Positions 22,637 to 29,985 are shown, counted from the first letter of the stretch. The stretch: DNA of 37,815 nucleotides from Nonomuraea rhodomycinica (GCF_013363995.1 NZ_JABWGO010000024.1:1-37815), one strand, 5' to 3'. A program made the numbers and translations. The notes: generated by a model not told the origin, from the sequence alone.

Positions 22637-23815
22637 ATGGCCGAGCACGAGCCGCAGGAGGCGCCCCCGCCGCCGGAGCCCGTCTACTACCGGCGGTGGT
22701 CCGAGGTGCCCTGGGGCCTGGCCAGCCGGAGCCAGCTCGCCGGCGCCGACCTGCCCCGCGAGCCCGGCGGGCCGGTGGTCGGCTACGTGGCGGGGGAGGA
22801 CTGGCGCGGCAAGGACACCGACATCCCGTTGTACCGCGTCACGGACTGCCCGCCGACCGGGGCCAGCGCCGGTCAGCTCGCGGCCGCCGGGCGGCGCGCG
22901 AGCACCACCGTGCGGGTGTGCGCCGACTGCGGCGCCCAGTGCCAACAGTGCCTTGCTCAGCGCGGGCTCAGGCCCCGGTGCGTGGCCTGCAACCACATCG
23001 CCCGCCTCATCGCCAAGCAGATCGGACTGCGCCAGGGGCGTATGGCGCTGGCCGAGTGGGCGGCCGCCCTGCTCGACGACGAGGCCACGGCAGTGGTCTG
23101 GGTCGAGGTGCACGAGGCACCGCGCACGGCGGCCGGACGAGCGCGGCCGCCGCTCGCCGCCCGGGTCCAGGCGGTCGACGGCAGCGGCCGCCGGTTGCTC
23201 GACGTCCTGGTACGGCTGGCCGGGCCGCGAACCTCCGGGGCTCCCGCCGACGCGGTCACGGCGACCGAGGGCGCGGCCGCCGTGCGAGCCGCGCTCGACG
23301 GCCGCCGCCTGATCGGGTGGGAGCGTCGCCCGCTCGGGGCGGTGCTCGACCGACTCGCCGCTCTCGGCGAGCCCGTACAGCTCACCGCGCCGAACGGCCC
23401 GGGCGGCGTCTCCGACTACTGGCCCGCAACCGTGAGCGAGCGGGTAGCGCAGTGGCGCGGGGAGCTCGACCCCGTGACGGGCTGGTTGCGCCAGCCCTGG
23501 CCGCCGGGGACGGCGGACCGGCTGTGGTTGACGCTGCGGCGCATCGCCGACACCTCGGACGCGGGCCGTCCCGGGCTGAGCTCGCCGGACCACCAGGTAG
23601 AGCCGGGCGCGCGGGACGAGGTGCGGCTGACCATCACCGGGTCCGCCGCAGGAACGACGGGGGTGCTGGAGACGCTGACCCGCGCAGGCCGGTTGCGGCG
23701 CGCGGCCGCCACGGTGCCCGCGCGCGAAGAAGGCGAGCGCCACGTGACGTACGTGACCGTCGAGGGCGCCGAGCTCGACCACGACCCGACCAGCGCGGCG
23801 GAGGTGAGCGTCTGA
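22637..23815 (+). CDS. Unknown protein with four-cysteine zinc ribbon
   Basis: A 392-residue protein. An acidic, Pro-rich N-terminus precedes VCADCGAQCQQCLAQRGLRPRCVACN (residues ~94-119), a cluster of seven cysteines likely to hold zinc. A domain after residue 140 (AVVWVEVHEAPR, then LLDVLVRLAGPRTSG, then AAALDGRRLIGWERRPLGAVLDRL) has the strand-helix outline of a DnaQ-like exonuclease but lacks clear DEDD acids, so I would not call it one. GGAGG precedes ATG 22637. It shares an operator-promoter with the gene at 21905. The stop overlaps the next ATG (TGATG). Confidence 0.7.
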   Translation: MAEHEPQEAPPPPEPVYYRRWSEVPWGLASRSQLAGADLPREPGGPVVGYVAGEDWRGKDTDIPLYRVTDCPPTGASAGQLAAAGRRASTTVRVCADCGAQCQQCLAQRGLRPRCVACNHIARLIAKQIGLRQGRMALAEWAAALLDDEATAVVWVEVHEAPRTAAGRARPPLAARVQAVDGSGRRLLDVLVRLAGPRTSGAPADAVTATEGAAAVRAALDGRRLIGWERRPLGAVLDRLAALGEPVQLTAPNGPGGVSDYWPATVSERVAQWRGELDPVTGWLRQPWPPGTADRLWLTLRRIADTSDAGRPGLSSPDHQVEPGARDEVRLTITGSAAGTTGVLETLTRAGRLRRAAATVPAREEGERHVTYVTVEGAELDHDPTSAAEVSV

Positions 23816-24093
23816 TGGTGCAGCTCCGCCTCATGGGCGACGACGCCGACCGGGTGCGCGAGGTCGCCGCCCTGGTGATGGCCGCCTTGCGTGGCCACCC
23901 CGCGCTGCAGCTCGGCGACGCCGCCGAGCTGACCAACCGACGCGGGCCCGGCGTCCGCGTCGTGTTCGACGTCTCCACCGCGAACGCCGCCGGGCCGTAC
24001 CGGGTGCACGCCGAGCGGGTCGACGTCGACCCCGCGGCAGCCCCCGCGCGTCAGCGGCGCGCCCGTCGCCCGCCCGCTCTCGGGGCAGGCTGA
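23815..24093 (+). CDS. Small unknown protein (92 aa), coupled
   Basis: ATG 23815 overlaps the preceding stop. The product has a strand-helix-strand outline (MVQLRLMGDDADRVREVAAL, then VRVVFDVSTA, then YRVHAERVDVD) and a basic Arg/Pro-rich tail. It may fold as a small alpha-beta domain similar to a ferredoxin-like fold. Function unknown; coupling suggests partnership with the zinc-ribbon protein. Confidence 0.7.
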   Translation: MVQLRLMGDDADRVREVAALVMAALRGHPALQLGDAAELTNRRGPGVRVVFDVSTANAAGPYRVHAERVDVDPAAAPARQRRARRPPALGAG

Positions 24094-24112
24094 CCCCGAG
24101 CACCCGCCGAAG

Positions 24113-24160
24113 GGCCCCGGACGAACCCGCCGAATACGGCGTCCGCCCAGCTCCGGGGCC
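24113..24160 (+). terminator. Hairpin after the zinc-ribbon operon
   Basis: Arms GGCCCCGGA (24113-24121) and TCCGGGGCC (24152-24160) enclose a smaller hairpin GCCG-AATA-CGGC. It lies 20 bases after the stop at 24093. Confidence 0.7.
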
Positions 24161-24170
24161 AGGAGGCGGT

Positions 24171-24176
24171 TACGGT
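24171..24176 (+). promoter_or_regulatory. -10 box TACGGT of a likely leaderless mRNA
   Basis: TACGGT ends 8 bases before ATG 24185. The same hexamer serves as -10 at 22573-22578 and may at 25799-25804. No clear -35 is seen. Confidence 0.4.
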
Positions 24177-24184
24177 CGCACGTC

Positions 24185-24478
24185 ATGACCGACCCCGCCC
24201 CCTGCCCGCACGAGGTAGCCGTCCCGCTCGTCGACGACGACGAGGCCGCCCCCGCCGTGGTGTGCTTGTGCGGTGCCCGCTGGACCGACCGCGAGCAGGT
24301 GCCCGCCGCCGTGGCGCTGCGCCTCGATGTCCGCCTCGGTCCCGAGGCGTGGGCCCTGACGCCGCCGGCGACGGGCAGTAGGCTGAAGGCGGACAGACCA
24401 GACGATCAGGAGGGCGCACCGTGTCAGCTCAGCCGGCCGAGCCCCACGGCACCGGGTACGACCCTGACCACATCCTGA
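24185..24478 (+). CDS. Small unknown protein (97 aa) with CxC motif
   Basis: The first 60 residues (CPHEVAVPLVDDDEAAP, then VVCLCGARWTDREQVPAA) carry Cys and His spaced like a zinc site. The C-terminal 30 residues overlap the next gene and look like out-of-frame translation, so the real product may be functional only in its first part. No ribosome site is seen, which fits a leaderless start. Weak but plausible. Confidence 0.5.
   Translation: MTDPAPCPHEVAVPLVDDDEAAPAVVCLCGARWTDREQVPAAVALRLDVRLGPEAWALTPPATGSRLKADRPDDQEGAPCQLSRPSPTAPGTTLTTS
24356..24384 (+). promoter_or_regulatory. Promoter for the toxin-antitoxin pair
   Basis: -35 CTGACG (24356-24361), 17-bp spacer, -10 TAGGCT (24379-24384), close to streptomycete consensus. 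It is 37 bases ahead of the GTG at 24421, with GGAGGGC between. Confidence 0.65.
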
Positions 24479-24750
24479 GCGTGCTGCCCGAGCAGTACCG
24501 CGAGCGGTTCCTGTCGGACTACCGGGCCGCCATGGTCGCGGCCGCGCACGAGACGTGGCGCTACCGCGAGCTGCAGCAGGTCCTCAAGCGCTGGCACTTG
24601 CGCGCGATCATGTACTCGCGCCCCGGTCACGACCAGCGCGCCGAGGAGGCCCGCTCCGGCGCCGGGGGGCCGTGGCTGGAGGCCGACCAGGTCGAGAGCC
24701 CGTTCCCGGGCCGCAGCCTCGCTGACGTGCTGGCCGAGCGCGCTTCGTGA
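24421..24750 (+). CDS. DUF6247-like antitoxin
   Basis: A 109-residue protein whose core ILSVLPEQYRERFLSDYRAAMVAAAHETWRY-REL-QQVLKRWHLRA matches the DUF6247 pattern of actinobacterial antitoxin-like helical proteins. The C-terminal tail is acidic and likely unstructured, as in many antitoxins that wrap their toxin. GTG 24421 has GGAGGGC upstream. Its stop (24748-24750) overlaps the GTG of the toxin gene. It would neutralise the downstream RelE-like protein and probably repress the shared promoter. Confidence 0.8.
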   Translation: MSAQPAEPHGTGYDPDHILSVLPEQYRERFLSDYRAAMVAAAHETWRYRELQQVLKRWHLRAIMYSRPGHDQRAEEARSGAGGPWLEADQVESPFPGRSLADVLAERAS

Positions 24751-24995
24751 ACTACCGCGTGATCTTCCACGCGACCGGGTCAGCCGCTATCGTCGGCCTG
24801 CCCGAGTCCGCGTTCGTGGCCCTGCTGGAGGCCCTGGCCCGCGTCGGTGAGGACCCGTTCAAGAACTCTTCCGCTGGTCAGCGCGATGATCCGAACTACC
24901 GCGAGGTCGAGTTCGGCGAGCTGGGCATCGCCGCGTTCTACGTCGACCGGCCGCGCCGTACCGTCTCGGTGTACGAGGTGGTCTGGGCGGGCTGA
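24747..24995 (+). CDS. RelE/ParE-like toxin
   Basis: An 82-residue protein with the RelE/ParE outline: YRVIFHATGSAAIVGLP, an ALLEALARVGEDPF helix, REVEFGELGIAAFYVDRPRRTVSVYEVVWAG at the end. The terminal strand with an Arg and a final V-x-W is typical of the superfamily; members cut ribosome-bound mRNA or poison gyrase. It overlaps the antitoxin by 4 bases (GTGA). A stabilising addiction module fits a plasmid with a ParA locus. Confidence 0.8.
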   Translation: MNYRVIFHATGSAAIVGLPESAFVALLEALARVGEDPFKNSSAGQRDDPNYREVEFGELGIAAFYVDRPRRTVSVYEVVWAG

Positions 24996-25050
24996 CGTCG
25001 GCCCGTTGCTCCCCGCACCGAAGTTCGCGCGCAGGGGTACATCTCCGAGC

Positions 25051-25380
25051 ATGAGCAGGCGGCGCTGTGCCTGGCGGCCTTGTCGGAACCTGCTGCCGCC
25101 TGGCTCGTCCCGGCGACGCAGGTTCTGTAGCCCGGCATGCGTGGCCAGGGCCTACCGCGCGCGCAAGGCCGCGCGCCGCTCCATGACGTTCCTGGTCGCG
25201 CACGGGCGCGCCCTACGAGGCACGGCGGGCCCGGAGGACCTGGCCTTGCTCGCCGCCTCGCGCCGGTGCGCCCGGTGCGGCTACTTCATCGGCGGGCGGC
25301 GGCGGGCCGACGCGGTGTACTGCAGCCGATCATGCAAGGCCAAGGCGTACCGCGCTCGCCGCGCTGCACGTCCCGGATGA
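25051..25380 (+). CDS. Arg-rich protein with two zinc-finger-like repeats
   Basis: A 109-residue basic protein. The two halves are related: C-x7-C...RRFCSPACVARAYRARKAARRS, then CARCGYFIGGRRRADAVYCSRSCKAKAYRARRAA. Each has the F/Y-C-S-x2-C-x(2-3)-A-YRARxA signature, with a pair of preceding Cys. I know this signature from small actinobacterial zinc-finger proteins of unknown function, likely nucleic-acid binding. ATG 25051 lacks a Shine-Dalgarno. Confidence 0.75.
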   Translation: MSRRRCAWRPCRNLLPPGSSRRRRFCSPACVARAYRARKAARRSMTFLVAHGRALRGTAGPEDLALLAASRRCARCGYFIGGRRRADAVYCSRSCKAKAYRARRAARPG

Positions 25381-25381
25381 C

Positions 25382-25422
25382 CATGACGCGGAGCGGGCAC
25401 GACGAGCCCCATCAGCGTCATG
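25382..25422. terminator. Hairpin between convergent genes
   Basis: Arms CATGACGC (25382-25389) and GCGTCATG (25415-25422) enclose an inner GGGC/GCCC pairing. It lies between the stop at 25380 (+) and the stop at 25438 (-). Confidence 0.5.
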
Positions 25423-25437
25423 ATCACTACGATGCGC

Positions 25438-25734
25438 TTAGCTCGCTTGCCCGGCGAGCAGGTCGGCCCACCACTCGCGAACGATGGCGGTAGCCGTACG
25501 GTGCGTCTCGCGCACCTGATCGCCCTCGATCCGGCGAATCCACATCACCCCGGCGCCGGCCAGCAGCTCGTAGTAGACCGGCCTGCATGTGCAGGTCCAC
25601 GCCTCCAGGCGCTCCCGAGGCACCTCACAGCCAGGCGAGCCCCACGCGATCGCACGCGCGTCCGCCCGGGGGGATGGGTGCGCGTAGTGGAGATCACCGG
25701 GAAGCCTTCTCACGTTTCCCCAGCGTAGACCCAT
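25438..25734 (-). CDS. Small unknown protein (98 aa), divergent from GntR
   Basis: The product starts MGLRWGNVRRLPGDLHYAHP and contains CEVPRERLEAWTCTCRPVYYELL and VMWIRRIEGDQVRETHRTATAIVREWWADLLAG. The three cysteines (C-x13-C-x-C) may bind metal. ATG 25734 is possible, but a perfect TTGACA at 25738-25743 on this strand lies only 3 bases upstream. The real start may be GTG 25713. It shares the control region with gntR. Function unknown. Confidence 0.6.
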   Translation of the reverse strand: MGLRWGNVRRLPGDLHYAHPSPRADARAIAWGSPGCEVPRERLEAWTCTCRPVYYELLAGAGVMWIRRIEGDQVRETHRTATAIVREWWADLLAGQAS

Positions 25735-25745
25735 GGTTGTCAAAT

Positions 25746-25795
25746 GTCTGCAGTTGTTTGCAGACGTAGGCGAGCGAAGGGCCGCGTTTGCGGAC
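25746..25795. promoter_or_regulatory. GntR-type operator cluster
   Basis: GTCTGCA-6-TGCAGAC (25746-25765) is an inverted repeat with perfect 7-bp arms. A third similar site TTTGCGGACAT lies at 25785-25795, just ahead of the GntR start. The sites cover both divergent promoters, so the adjacent GntR regulator probably controls both genes. Confidence 0.7.
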
Positions 25796-25806
25796 ATCTA
25801 CGGTCC

Positions 25807-26103
25807 ATGGTCATGACGGAGGAGCGCGAGGCCGCCAGGGTGAATCACGACGCCGCGATGCCGGTGTACCGGCAGCTCGCGGCGATCCTGCGTGACCAGA
25901 TCGCCTCGGGGCACCTTGCGGCGGGCCGGGTGATCCCCACGGAGAAGGTGCTCATGGAGGTGCACGACCTCGGCCGCGACAGCGTGCGCAAGGCGCTCGC
26001 TCTGCTGCGCGAGGCTCAGCTGATCGAGTCGGTGCCGGGGCGCGGCACGTTCGTCACCGAGAACGGCCAGGCCCTCGCGCTGGAGCAGGCCAAGGGCCAG
26101 TGA
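25807..26103 (+). CDS. GntR-family transcriptional regulator
   Basis: A 98-residue protein that is almost only the winged-HTH domain: PVYRQLAAILRDQIASGHLAAGRVIPTEKVLMEVHDLGRDSVRKALALLREAQLIESVPGRGTFV, with the family's RG-TFV wing. The ligand-binding C-terminal domain is absent. This fits short plasmid KorSA-like or YtrA-like regulators. ATG 25807 or 25813; a -10 TACGGT (25799-25804) close to the start suggests a leaderless message from 25813. Confidence 0.88.
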   Translation: MVMTEEREAARVNHDAAMPVYRQLAAILRDQIASGHLAAGRVIPTEKVLMEVHDLGRDSVRKALALLREAQLIESVPGRGTFVTENGQALALEQAKGQ

Positions 26104-26130
26104 GCCCCGCCCTGCCGTACGGCAGCGCGG

Positions 26131-27372
26131 TCAGCTCGCCGTACGGTGGCGTTCGAGCAGCGCGGCCACCTCGGGCACGGCGCGATGCACGGCAAGGCGC
26201 GCAACGACATCTCGGGCCCGGGCCGCGGTGCGCTCGCTGGGCATGTCGGCCGACAGGTCGAGCATCCGGTGTGCGGCGGCCGCCGCTTCTTCCGGTTCGC
26301 CCGCGTCGACCAGGGCGACCGCCAGCCACGACAGGTACAGCGCGAGCTCGCGCGTGTGGGAGGCGTCGTAGCGGCCGAGCACGTCGGTCAGCAGCGGGAT
26401 GGCCCGCAGCGGCCGCCGCAGCTCGGTGAACACCCGGGCCTCCATCACCTGGAGCTCGCCGGAGTCGACCCAGTAGAAGATTGCGGGTTCGTCGGCGGTG
26501 GCCCCGTCGAGGGCGGTCGAGGCGTCGCCCAGCGCGCGCATGCTGGCCTGGCCGTCGCCCGCGCGGGCGGTGGCCCAGGCCAGCCGGTCGAAGGCGAGCG
26601 CCCGGGCCCGCCCCGAGACGGCGGCCGCCGCGGTGTCGAGGGAGGCTTGCGCCAGCCGTACGCCCTCAGCGAGCTCGCCACCATTGGTCATCTGGTAGGC
26701 CAGGGAACCGATGATGTTCGACTCCAGCAGCACCGCGCCCGCCTCGCGGGCAGCGCTGATGCCCAGGCGGTAGGTCGCGGCCGCGCGCTCGACGTCCCCG
26801 GCGTCGCTGGCGATCCACCCCGCGATCTGGGAGAACTCGCCGATGAGCGCGAGCAGCTCGCGGCCGACGCGTTCGGTGTGCCCGCCGCGGCGGTAGACCT
26901 GCACCGCGGCGTCGAGCTCGCGGAAGGCCGGGCCGATGAGGTCGCCGCCGGCGAGCACGTCATCGGCCAGGCGCAGAGCGTGCACCCGGGCCGCCAGCGT
27001 CGCCACGGTGTCGACGCCGACGCGGCGCCCGGTGTGGCCGCTGACCCGGGCCAGCACGTCACCGACCGGCGGCAGCTCGACCAGCGGCGAGGCCGGGGGA
27101 GCCGGGCACGGCTGGTCGACGGCGAACAACTCGTTCTCGGCGATGCCGAAGGCGAGGACGTACAGCGCCCGGTACAGCTCGCCGGGGGTGTGCTCGCCCT
27201 TCTCCCACCAACGCACGTACCGGGCGAGGCTGGTCCGGTGGGGGAGCGTGGCCCGGGTGCGCGGGTCGGCGGCCGCCGCGAGCTCAGCAGCCATGCGCTT
27301 GACACCCCACAGTCGCGCCCGGCGTTCGGCCCGCAGCCGGGCCGCCCACGCCGGGCGGTCGTGATCGTTCAT
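26131..27372 (-). CDS. XRE-type regulator with TPR-like repeats
   Basis: A 413-residue regulator. Residues 1-75 contain an HTH-like segment (WGVKRMAAELAAAADPRTRATL, then RTSLARYVRWWEKGEHTPGELYRALYVLAFG), as in the XRE-like regulators common in actinomycetes. The rest is TPR-like helical repeats (e.g. AFDRLAWATARAGDGQASMRALGDASTAL). Such proteins act as plasmid or secondary-metabolism regulators with peptide or protein ligands. ATG 27372 has GAGGT just upstream. The divergent intergenic region contains the inverted repeat at 27400-27419, a likely operator. Confidence 0.85.
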   Translation of the reverse strand: MNDHDRPAWAARLRAERRARLWGVKRMAAELAAAADPRTRATLPHRTSLARYVRWWEKGEHTPGELYRALYVLAFGIAENELFAVDQPCPAPPASPLVELPPVGDVLARVSGHTGRRVGVDTVATLAARVHALRLADDVLAGGDLIGPAFRELDAAVQVYRRGGHTERVGRELLALIGEFSQIAGWIASDAGDVERAAATYRLGISAAREAGAVLLESNIIGSLAYQMTNGGELAEGVRLAQASLDTAAAAVSGRARALAFDRLAWATARAGDGQASMRALGDASTALDGATADEPAIFYWVDSGELQVMEARVFTELRRPLRAIPLLTDVLGRYDASHTRELALYLSWLAVALVDAGEPEEAAAAAHRMLDLSADMPSERTAARARDVVARLAVHRAVPEVAALLERHRTAS

Positions 27373-27399
27373 GAGACCTCTATTGCCTGGTGGACAGGG

Positions 27400-27419
27400 G
27401 GGATATCCGCCTGTATCCC
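27400..27419. promoter_or_regulatory. Inverted repeat GGGATA-8-TATCCC
   Basis: Perfect 6-bp arms (27400-27405 and 27414-27419) lie in the 93-base region between divergent genes starting at 27372 (-) and 27466 (+). Probable operator of the XRE-TPR regulator. Confidence 0.5.
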
Positions 27420-27465
27420 AGTCTCTCCCCTCCCGGCGGTCCCTGCCCGCCGATCTGATGAGACT

Positions 27466-27816
27466 GTGAACCCCCCTCGCAGCTACCCCACGCGTTACCC
27501 CCTCCCGCTGACGGCGGAGGAGGCCGCCGACCGGTTGCGCGCGGCACTGGCCAAGCTCGACGTCGCCGGCTACCTCGTGCCCGTTGCCTCGGACAAGGCG
27601 GCCGTTTCGCTGTGGCATGGCCTGATCGCGTGGACGGACGGGCGGATGATCTGGTGGACGAGCCCGCGCTTGAGCCGCCGGGGAACGCCCTTGCTGGTGC
27701 TCGCCTACGCGCCGGAGACGGCGGCCGTCCGCCTGGCGCTCGACTACGTCGACATCCGCACCGCTCGCCGCGCCCACAACCAGGACGAGCAACCACGCGC
27801 CGGGGAGCCGGTGTGA
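27466..27816 (+). CDS. Small unknown protein (116 aa)
   Basis: Starts at GTG 27466 (MNPPRSYPTRYPL...). It has a helix EEAADRLRAALAKLDVAGYL and strands around AVSLWHGLIAWTDGRMIWWTS and GTPLLVLAYA. I know similar proteins adjacent to XRE-TPR regulators in streptomycetes, without function. The stop overlaps the next GTG (GTGA at 27813-27816). No ribosome site is seen before 27466, so a leaderless start is possible. Confidence 0.7.
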   Translation: MNPPRSYPTRYPLPLTAEEAADRLRAALAKLDVAGYLVPVASDKAAVSLWHGLIAWTDGRMIWWTSPRLSRRGTPLLVLAYAPETAAVRLALDYVDIRTARRAHNQDEQPRAGEPV

Positions 27817-28154
27817 TCATCCGACGCAGCAAGGCCCGGACGGCGACGCCTCACCATGGCGGATCGACGCCGCCGCCCGGGGTGGACACCGGAGTCGACC
27901 GCCGCGGCGAGGCCGCCCAGCTCATGGCGACCTCGCCGGGGTGGTTGGTGCTGTGGTCGCCGTACTGGCAGGTGTTCACCGCCTACGAGCTGCGCAACCC
28001 CGACCGGTGCGAGCGGGTGGAGGCGGCCGACGCCGCCGAGCTCACCCGCGCTATGCAGCAGGTCGAACGTGATCTCTGGCGGGCCCATCCCCACCTCGGT
28101 CCTGTCGCCGCCCACATCCCAGCGGTACGGCCGAGCTCGGGCCCGCCAGGCTGA
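27813..28154 (+). CDS. Small unknown protein (113 aa), coupled
   Basis: GTG 27813 overlaps the previous stop. A basic, disordered N-terminus (MIIRRSKARTATPHHGGS...) is followed by a compact part PGWLVLWSPYWQVFTAYELRNPDRCERVEAADAAELTRAMQQVERDLWRA. This resembles conserved partners of the preceding gene in streptomycete regulator clusters. Function unknown; coupling suggests a complex. Confidence 0.7.
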   Translation: MIIRRSKARTATPHHGGSTPPPGVDTGVDRRGEAAQLMATSPGWLVLWSPYWQVFTAYELRNPDRCERVEAADAAELTRAMQQVERDLWRAHPHLGPVAAHIPAVRPSSGPPG

Positions 28155-28156
28155 CC

Positions 28157-28231
28157 CCCGTGACCCGGGATGATCCCCGCGCCGCTCTCTGAGGGGATGA
28201 GCGCGCGGGGAGGGACCTCCCGGGTCACGGG
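28157..28231 (+). other. Long stem-loop, 14-bp arms
   Basis: CCCGTGACCCGGGA (28157-28170) pairs perfectly with 28218-28231. Inside, CCCCGCGC (28175-28182) can pair with GCGCGGGG (28203-28210), while ATCCCC can pair with GGGGAT. It may be a terminator for the preceding pair of genes or part of a structured RNA. Confidence 0.7.
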
Positions 28232-28592
28232 CACCACCAGCAAGAACCCAAGAGCATCACGACCAAAGAGCATCAAAGGAGCCCGGCAAGCCGGGCCGCA
28301 TTTTCCCTTCCCCCTCCCGGTGGCGATCGATGGTAGCCGCCACTCCTCCCCGGTCAAGGGGACCCAAGATCCCAGAGCCTGACTGCCCTTCGGGCATCCC
28401 TCCGGGTCGCTTCGCGATCAGCCTCAAGCATCTTGGCTCTGATCCCTTGACCGGCTCGTCCCTTGCGGCGACCTTCGCTCTTTTGCCACCGGGAGGGGGG
28501 AATGGGGGGAGAAGATCGCCACCCTGTAGCCCGCCCGCCCCGGTGATCACGGCACCTGACCCTTTGCCGACCAGGGAAGAGCGAGGCGCAAG
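28232..28592. other. Non-coding region with a 105-nt structured element
   Basis: No gene is seen. Within it 28350-28454 is closed by CCGGTCAAGGG (28350-28360) and CCCTTGACCGG (28444-28454). Inside are TGCCC-TTC-GGGCA (28384-28396), TCGC-TTC-GCGA (28407-28417) and two helices that cannot coexist: CCAAGAT (28364-28370) with ATCTTGG (28430-28436), or CAGAGCC (28373-28379) with GGCTCTG (28435-28441). It has the look of a folded RNA on either strand. Confidence 0.6.
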
Positions 28593-28826
28593 ATGGCTCG
28601 ACGGCGGACCCGCACCAGCGCAAGCAAGGCCAGGAGCACCGGCAACGGGCTCGACTGGTCGGGCGATGACGGCATCAGCCACTGGGGCGGCGGTCAGCGC
28701 CGGCCCTGCCGCATCTGCGGAAACCCTGCCTTCCTGGTCGACGACAACGGCCGCCCGTGCCACAAGGTGTGCGCCGAGACCGAGGCCCGCACCGCCGCGG
28801 CGGTCGCCGCATCCATCCCCGCCTGA
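28593..28826 (+). CDS. Small zinc-finger protein (77 aa)
   Basis: A basic N-terminus (MARRRTRTSASKARSTGNG...) precedes CRICGNPAFLVDDNGRPCHKVCAE, a CxxC...CxxxC zinc-binding pattern, and an Ala-rich helix. GAGGCG is upstream of ATG 28593. Small zinc proteins of this sort are common next to conjugative genes in actinomycetes; function unknown, possibly nucleic-acid binding. Confidence 0.7.
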   Translation: MARRRTRTSASKARSTGNGLDWSGDDGISHWGGGQRRPCRICGNPAFLVDDNGRPCHKVCAETEARTAAAVAASIPA

Positions 28827-28843
28827 CCTGGAGGAACCCCGCC

Positions 28844-28948
28844 ATGGACGCCCTGTGGTGCCCCGAGTGCGCCTCGGCCAACGTCGAGCCCGGCATCGAG
28901 GAGAACACCCTCGTCTGTCTGGACTGCTCTCACACGATCGCCGCCTGA
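28844..28948 (+). CDS. Zinc-ribbon micropeptide (34 aa)
   Basis: Reads MDALWCPECASANVEPGIEE then NTLVCLDCSHTIAA: two CxxC knuckles 16 residues apart, a complete minimal zinc ribbon. GGAGG lies 10 bases upstream of ATG 28844. It follows the preceding zinc protein after 17 bases, so the two are likely co-transcribed. Confidence 0.75.
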   Translation: MDALWCPECASANVEPGIEENTLVCLDCSHTIAA

Positions 28949-29037
28949 ACTCTCGACGAGCCGCCTTGCCGGATCATCCGGCCGGGAGGTTCACCGCACG
29001 TTAGAGTTGCCATGTACACGTCAAGAAGGGAGTCCGG

Positions 29038-29826
29038 GTGACGGACCACGGCTCAAAGATCATCGCGGCACTGGAGAAGGCGTGGACCGACATCCAATCC
29101 CGCCACCCCGAGGTCCCCGATGTCGTGATGATCACTGGGACGTCCGGGCAACGTGGCGGTGACCGGTGGGGCCATCACTGGCCGGAGCGCTGGGTCCTGG
29201 CCGATGGCAGCGGGCGGCGGCCCGAGCTCTTCATCGCTGGCGAGCTGTTCGCCAAGGGCGGCCGCCGCACCCTGCTAACGCTCCTGCACGAGGCGGCGCA
29301 CGCACTCGCGCACGCCCGGAGGATCAAAGACACCTCCAGGGAGGGCCGCTACCACAACCGCCGGTTCGTCGAGGTGGCGCGCGAGCTGGGGCTGACCCCG
29401 CCGGACAAGCCTGACACCGGCATCGGGTTCTCCGCCGTCACCCTGGAGGACGCCACCGCGGCGACCTACGCGGCGACCATCGAGGCGATGGACGCGGCCG
29501 CGCTCGCCTACCTGGTGGACCTGAACGAGCTGTTGACCAGCGTGGTCGTCACCGGGACCGGCCCCGGCGCCGGGATCGACCTCGGCGAGGAAGGCGGAGA
29601 GGTTGCCCCGGTGAGTCTGCCTGGGACAGTTACGACCAAGCGGCGACGCAGCGGCCGGCGCGTCCCCGCCGAGTGTGGATGCACCCCGCCCCGGCGTATC
29701 CAGCTCACCCCCAAGGCACTGGAGGACGGGCCGCTGATCTGTGGGCTGTGCAGCAAGCGGTTCCAGGCCCCCGAGCTCGACGACCAGGACGCGGGGGAGG
29801 ACCCGGAGCCGGACGAGGAAGGGTGA
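29038..29826 (+). CDS. SprT-like zinc metallopeptidase-fold protein
   Basis: A 262-residue protein. The active-site helix is LLHEAAHALA (HEAAH, H84/E85/H88). A likely third ligand, H106, lies in DTSREGRYHNRRF. A C-terminal zinc ribbon (C-x-C...CGLC) precedes an acidic tail. This DTS-GRYHN arrangement is well known in actinobacterial plasmid and ICE proteins related to SprT/Spartan. Catalysis is not shown. It could cut DNA-bound proteins or act against host defence during entry. GTG 29038 has AAGGGAG upstream. A hairpin terminator follows at 29849-29878. Confidence 0.85.
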   Translation: MTDHGSKIIAALEKAWTDIQSRHPEVPDVVMITGTSGQRGGDRWGHHWPERWVLADGSGRRPELFIAGELFAKGGRRTLLTLLHEAAHALAHARRIKDTSREGRYHNRRFVEVARELGLTPPDKPDTGIGFSAVTLEDATAATYAATIEAMDAAALAYLVDLNELLTSVVVTGTGPGAGIDLGEEGGEVAPVSLPGTVTTKRRRSGRRVPAECGCTPPRRIQLTPKALEDGPLICGLCSKRFQAPELDDQDAGEDPEPDEEG

Positions 29827-29848
29827 GAACACTCCGATCAGCGCGACG

Positions 29849-29878
29849 AAAGGCGCGGGCCCTACGGCTCGCGCCTTT
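29849..29878 (+). terminator. Hairpin after the SprT-like gene
   Basis: Arms AAAGGCGCG (29849-29857) and CGCGCCTTT (29870-29878) with inner GCC/GGC pairing, followed by GG. It lies 22 bases after the stop. Confidence 0.75.
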
Positions 29879-29985
29879 GGCATCTCCTCCAAGATCGATG
29901 CCTGTTGGGTGCGGAGGGCAACTTTTTGGCGACACGCCGATAGACGTGCATGCACGGGCACCTTGCTTGCGCCATGATCTCCCGC

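Noticed and set aside
22957..23385. Exonuclease assignment for the zinc-ribbon protein
   Set aside because: The outline of a DnaQ-like domain is present but the DEDD acidic residues are not visible, so I did not call it a nuclease.
22538..23782. 414-codon minus-strand frame
   Set aside because: Shadow of the zinc-ribbon protein; the + gene has a ribosome site, promoter and coupled neighbour.
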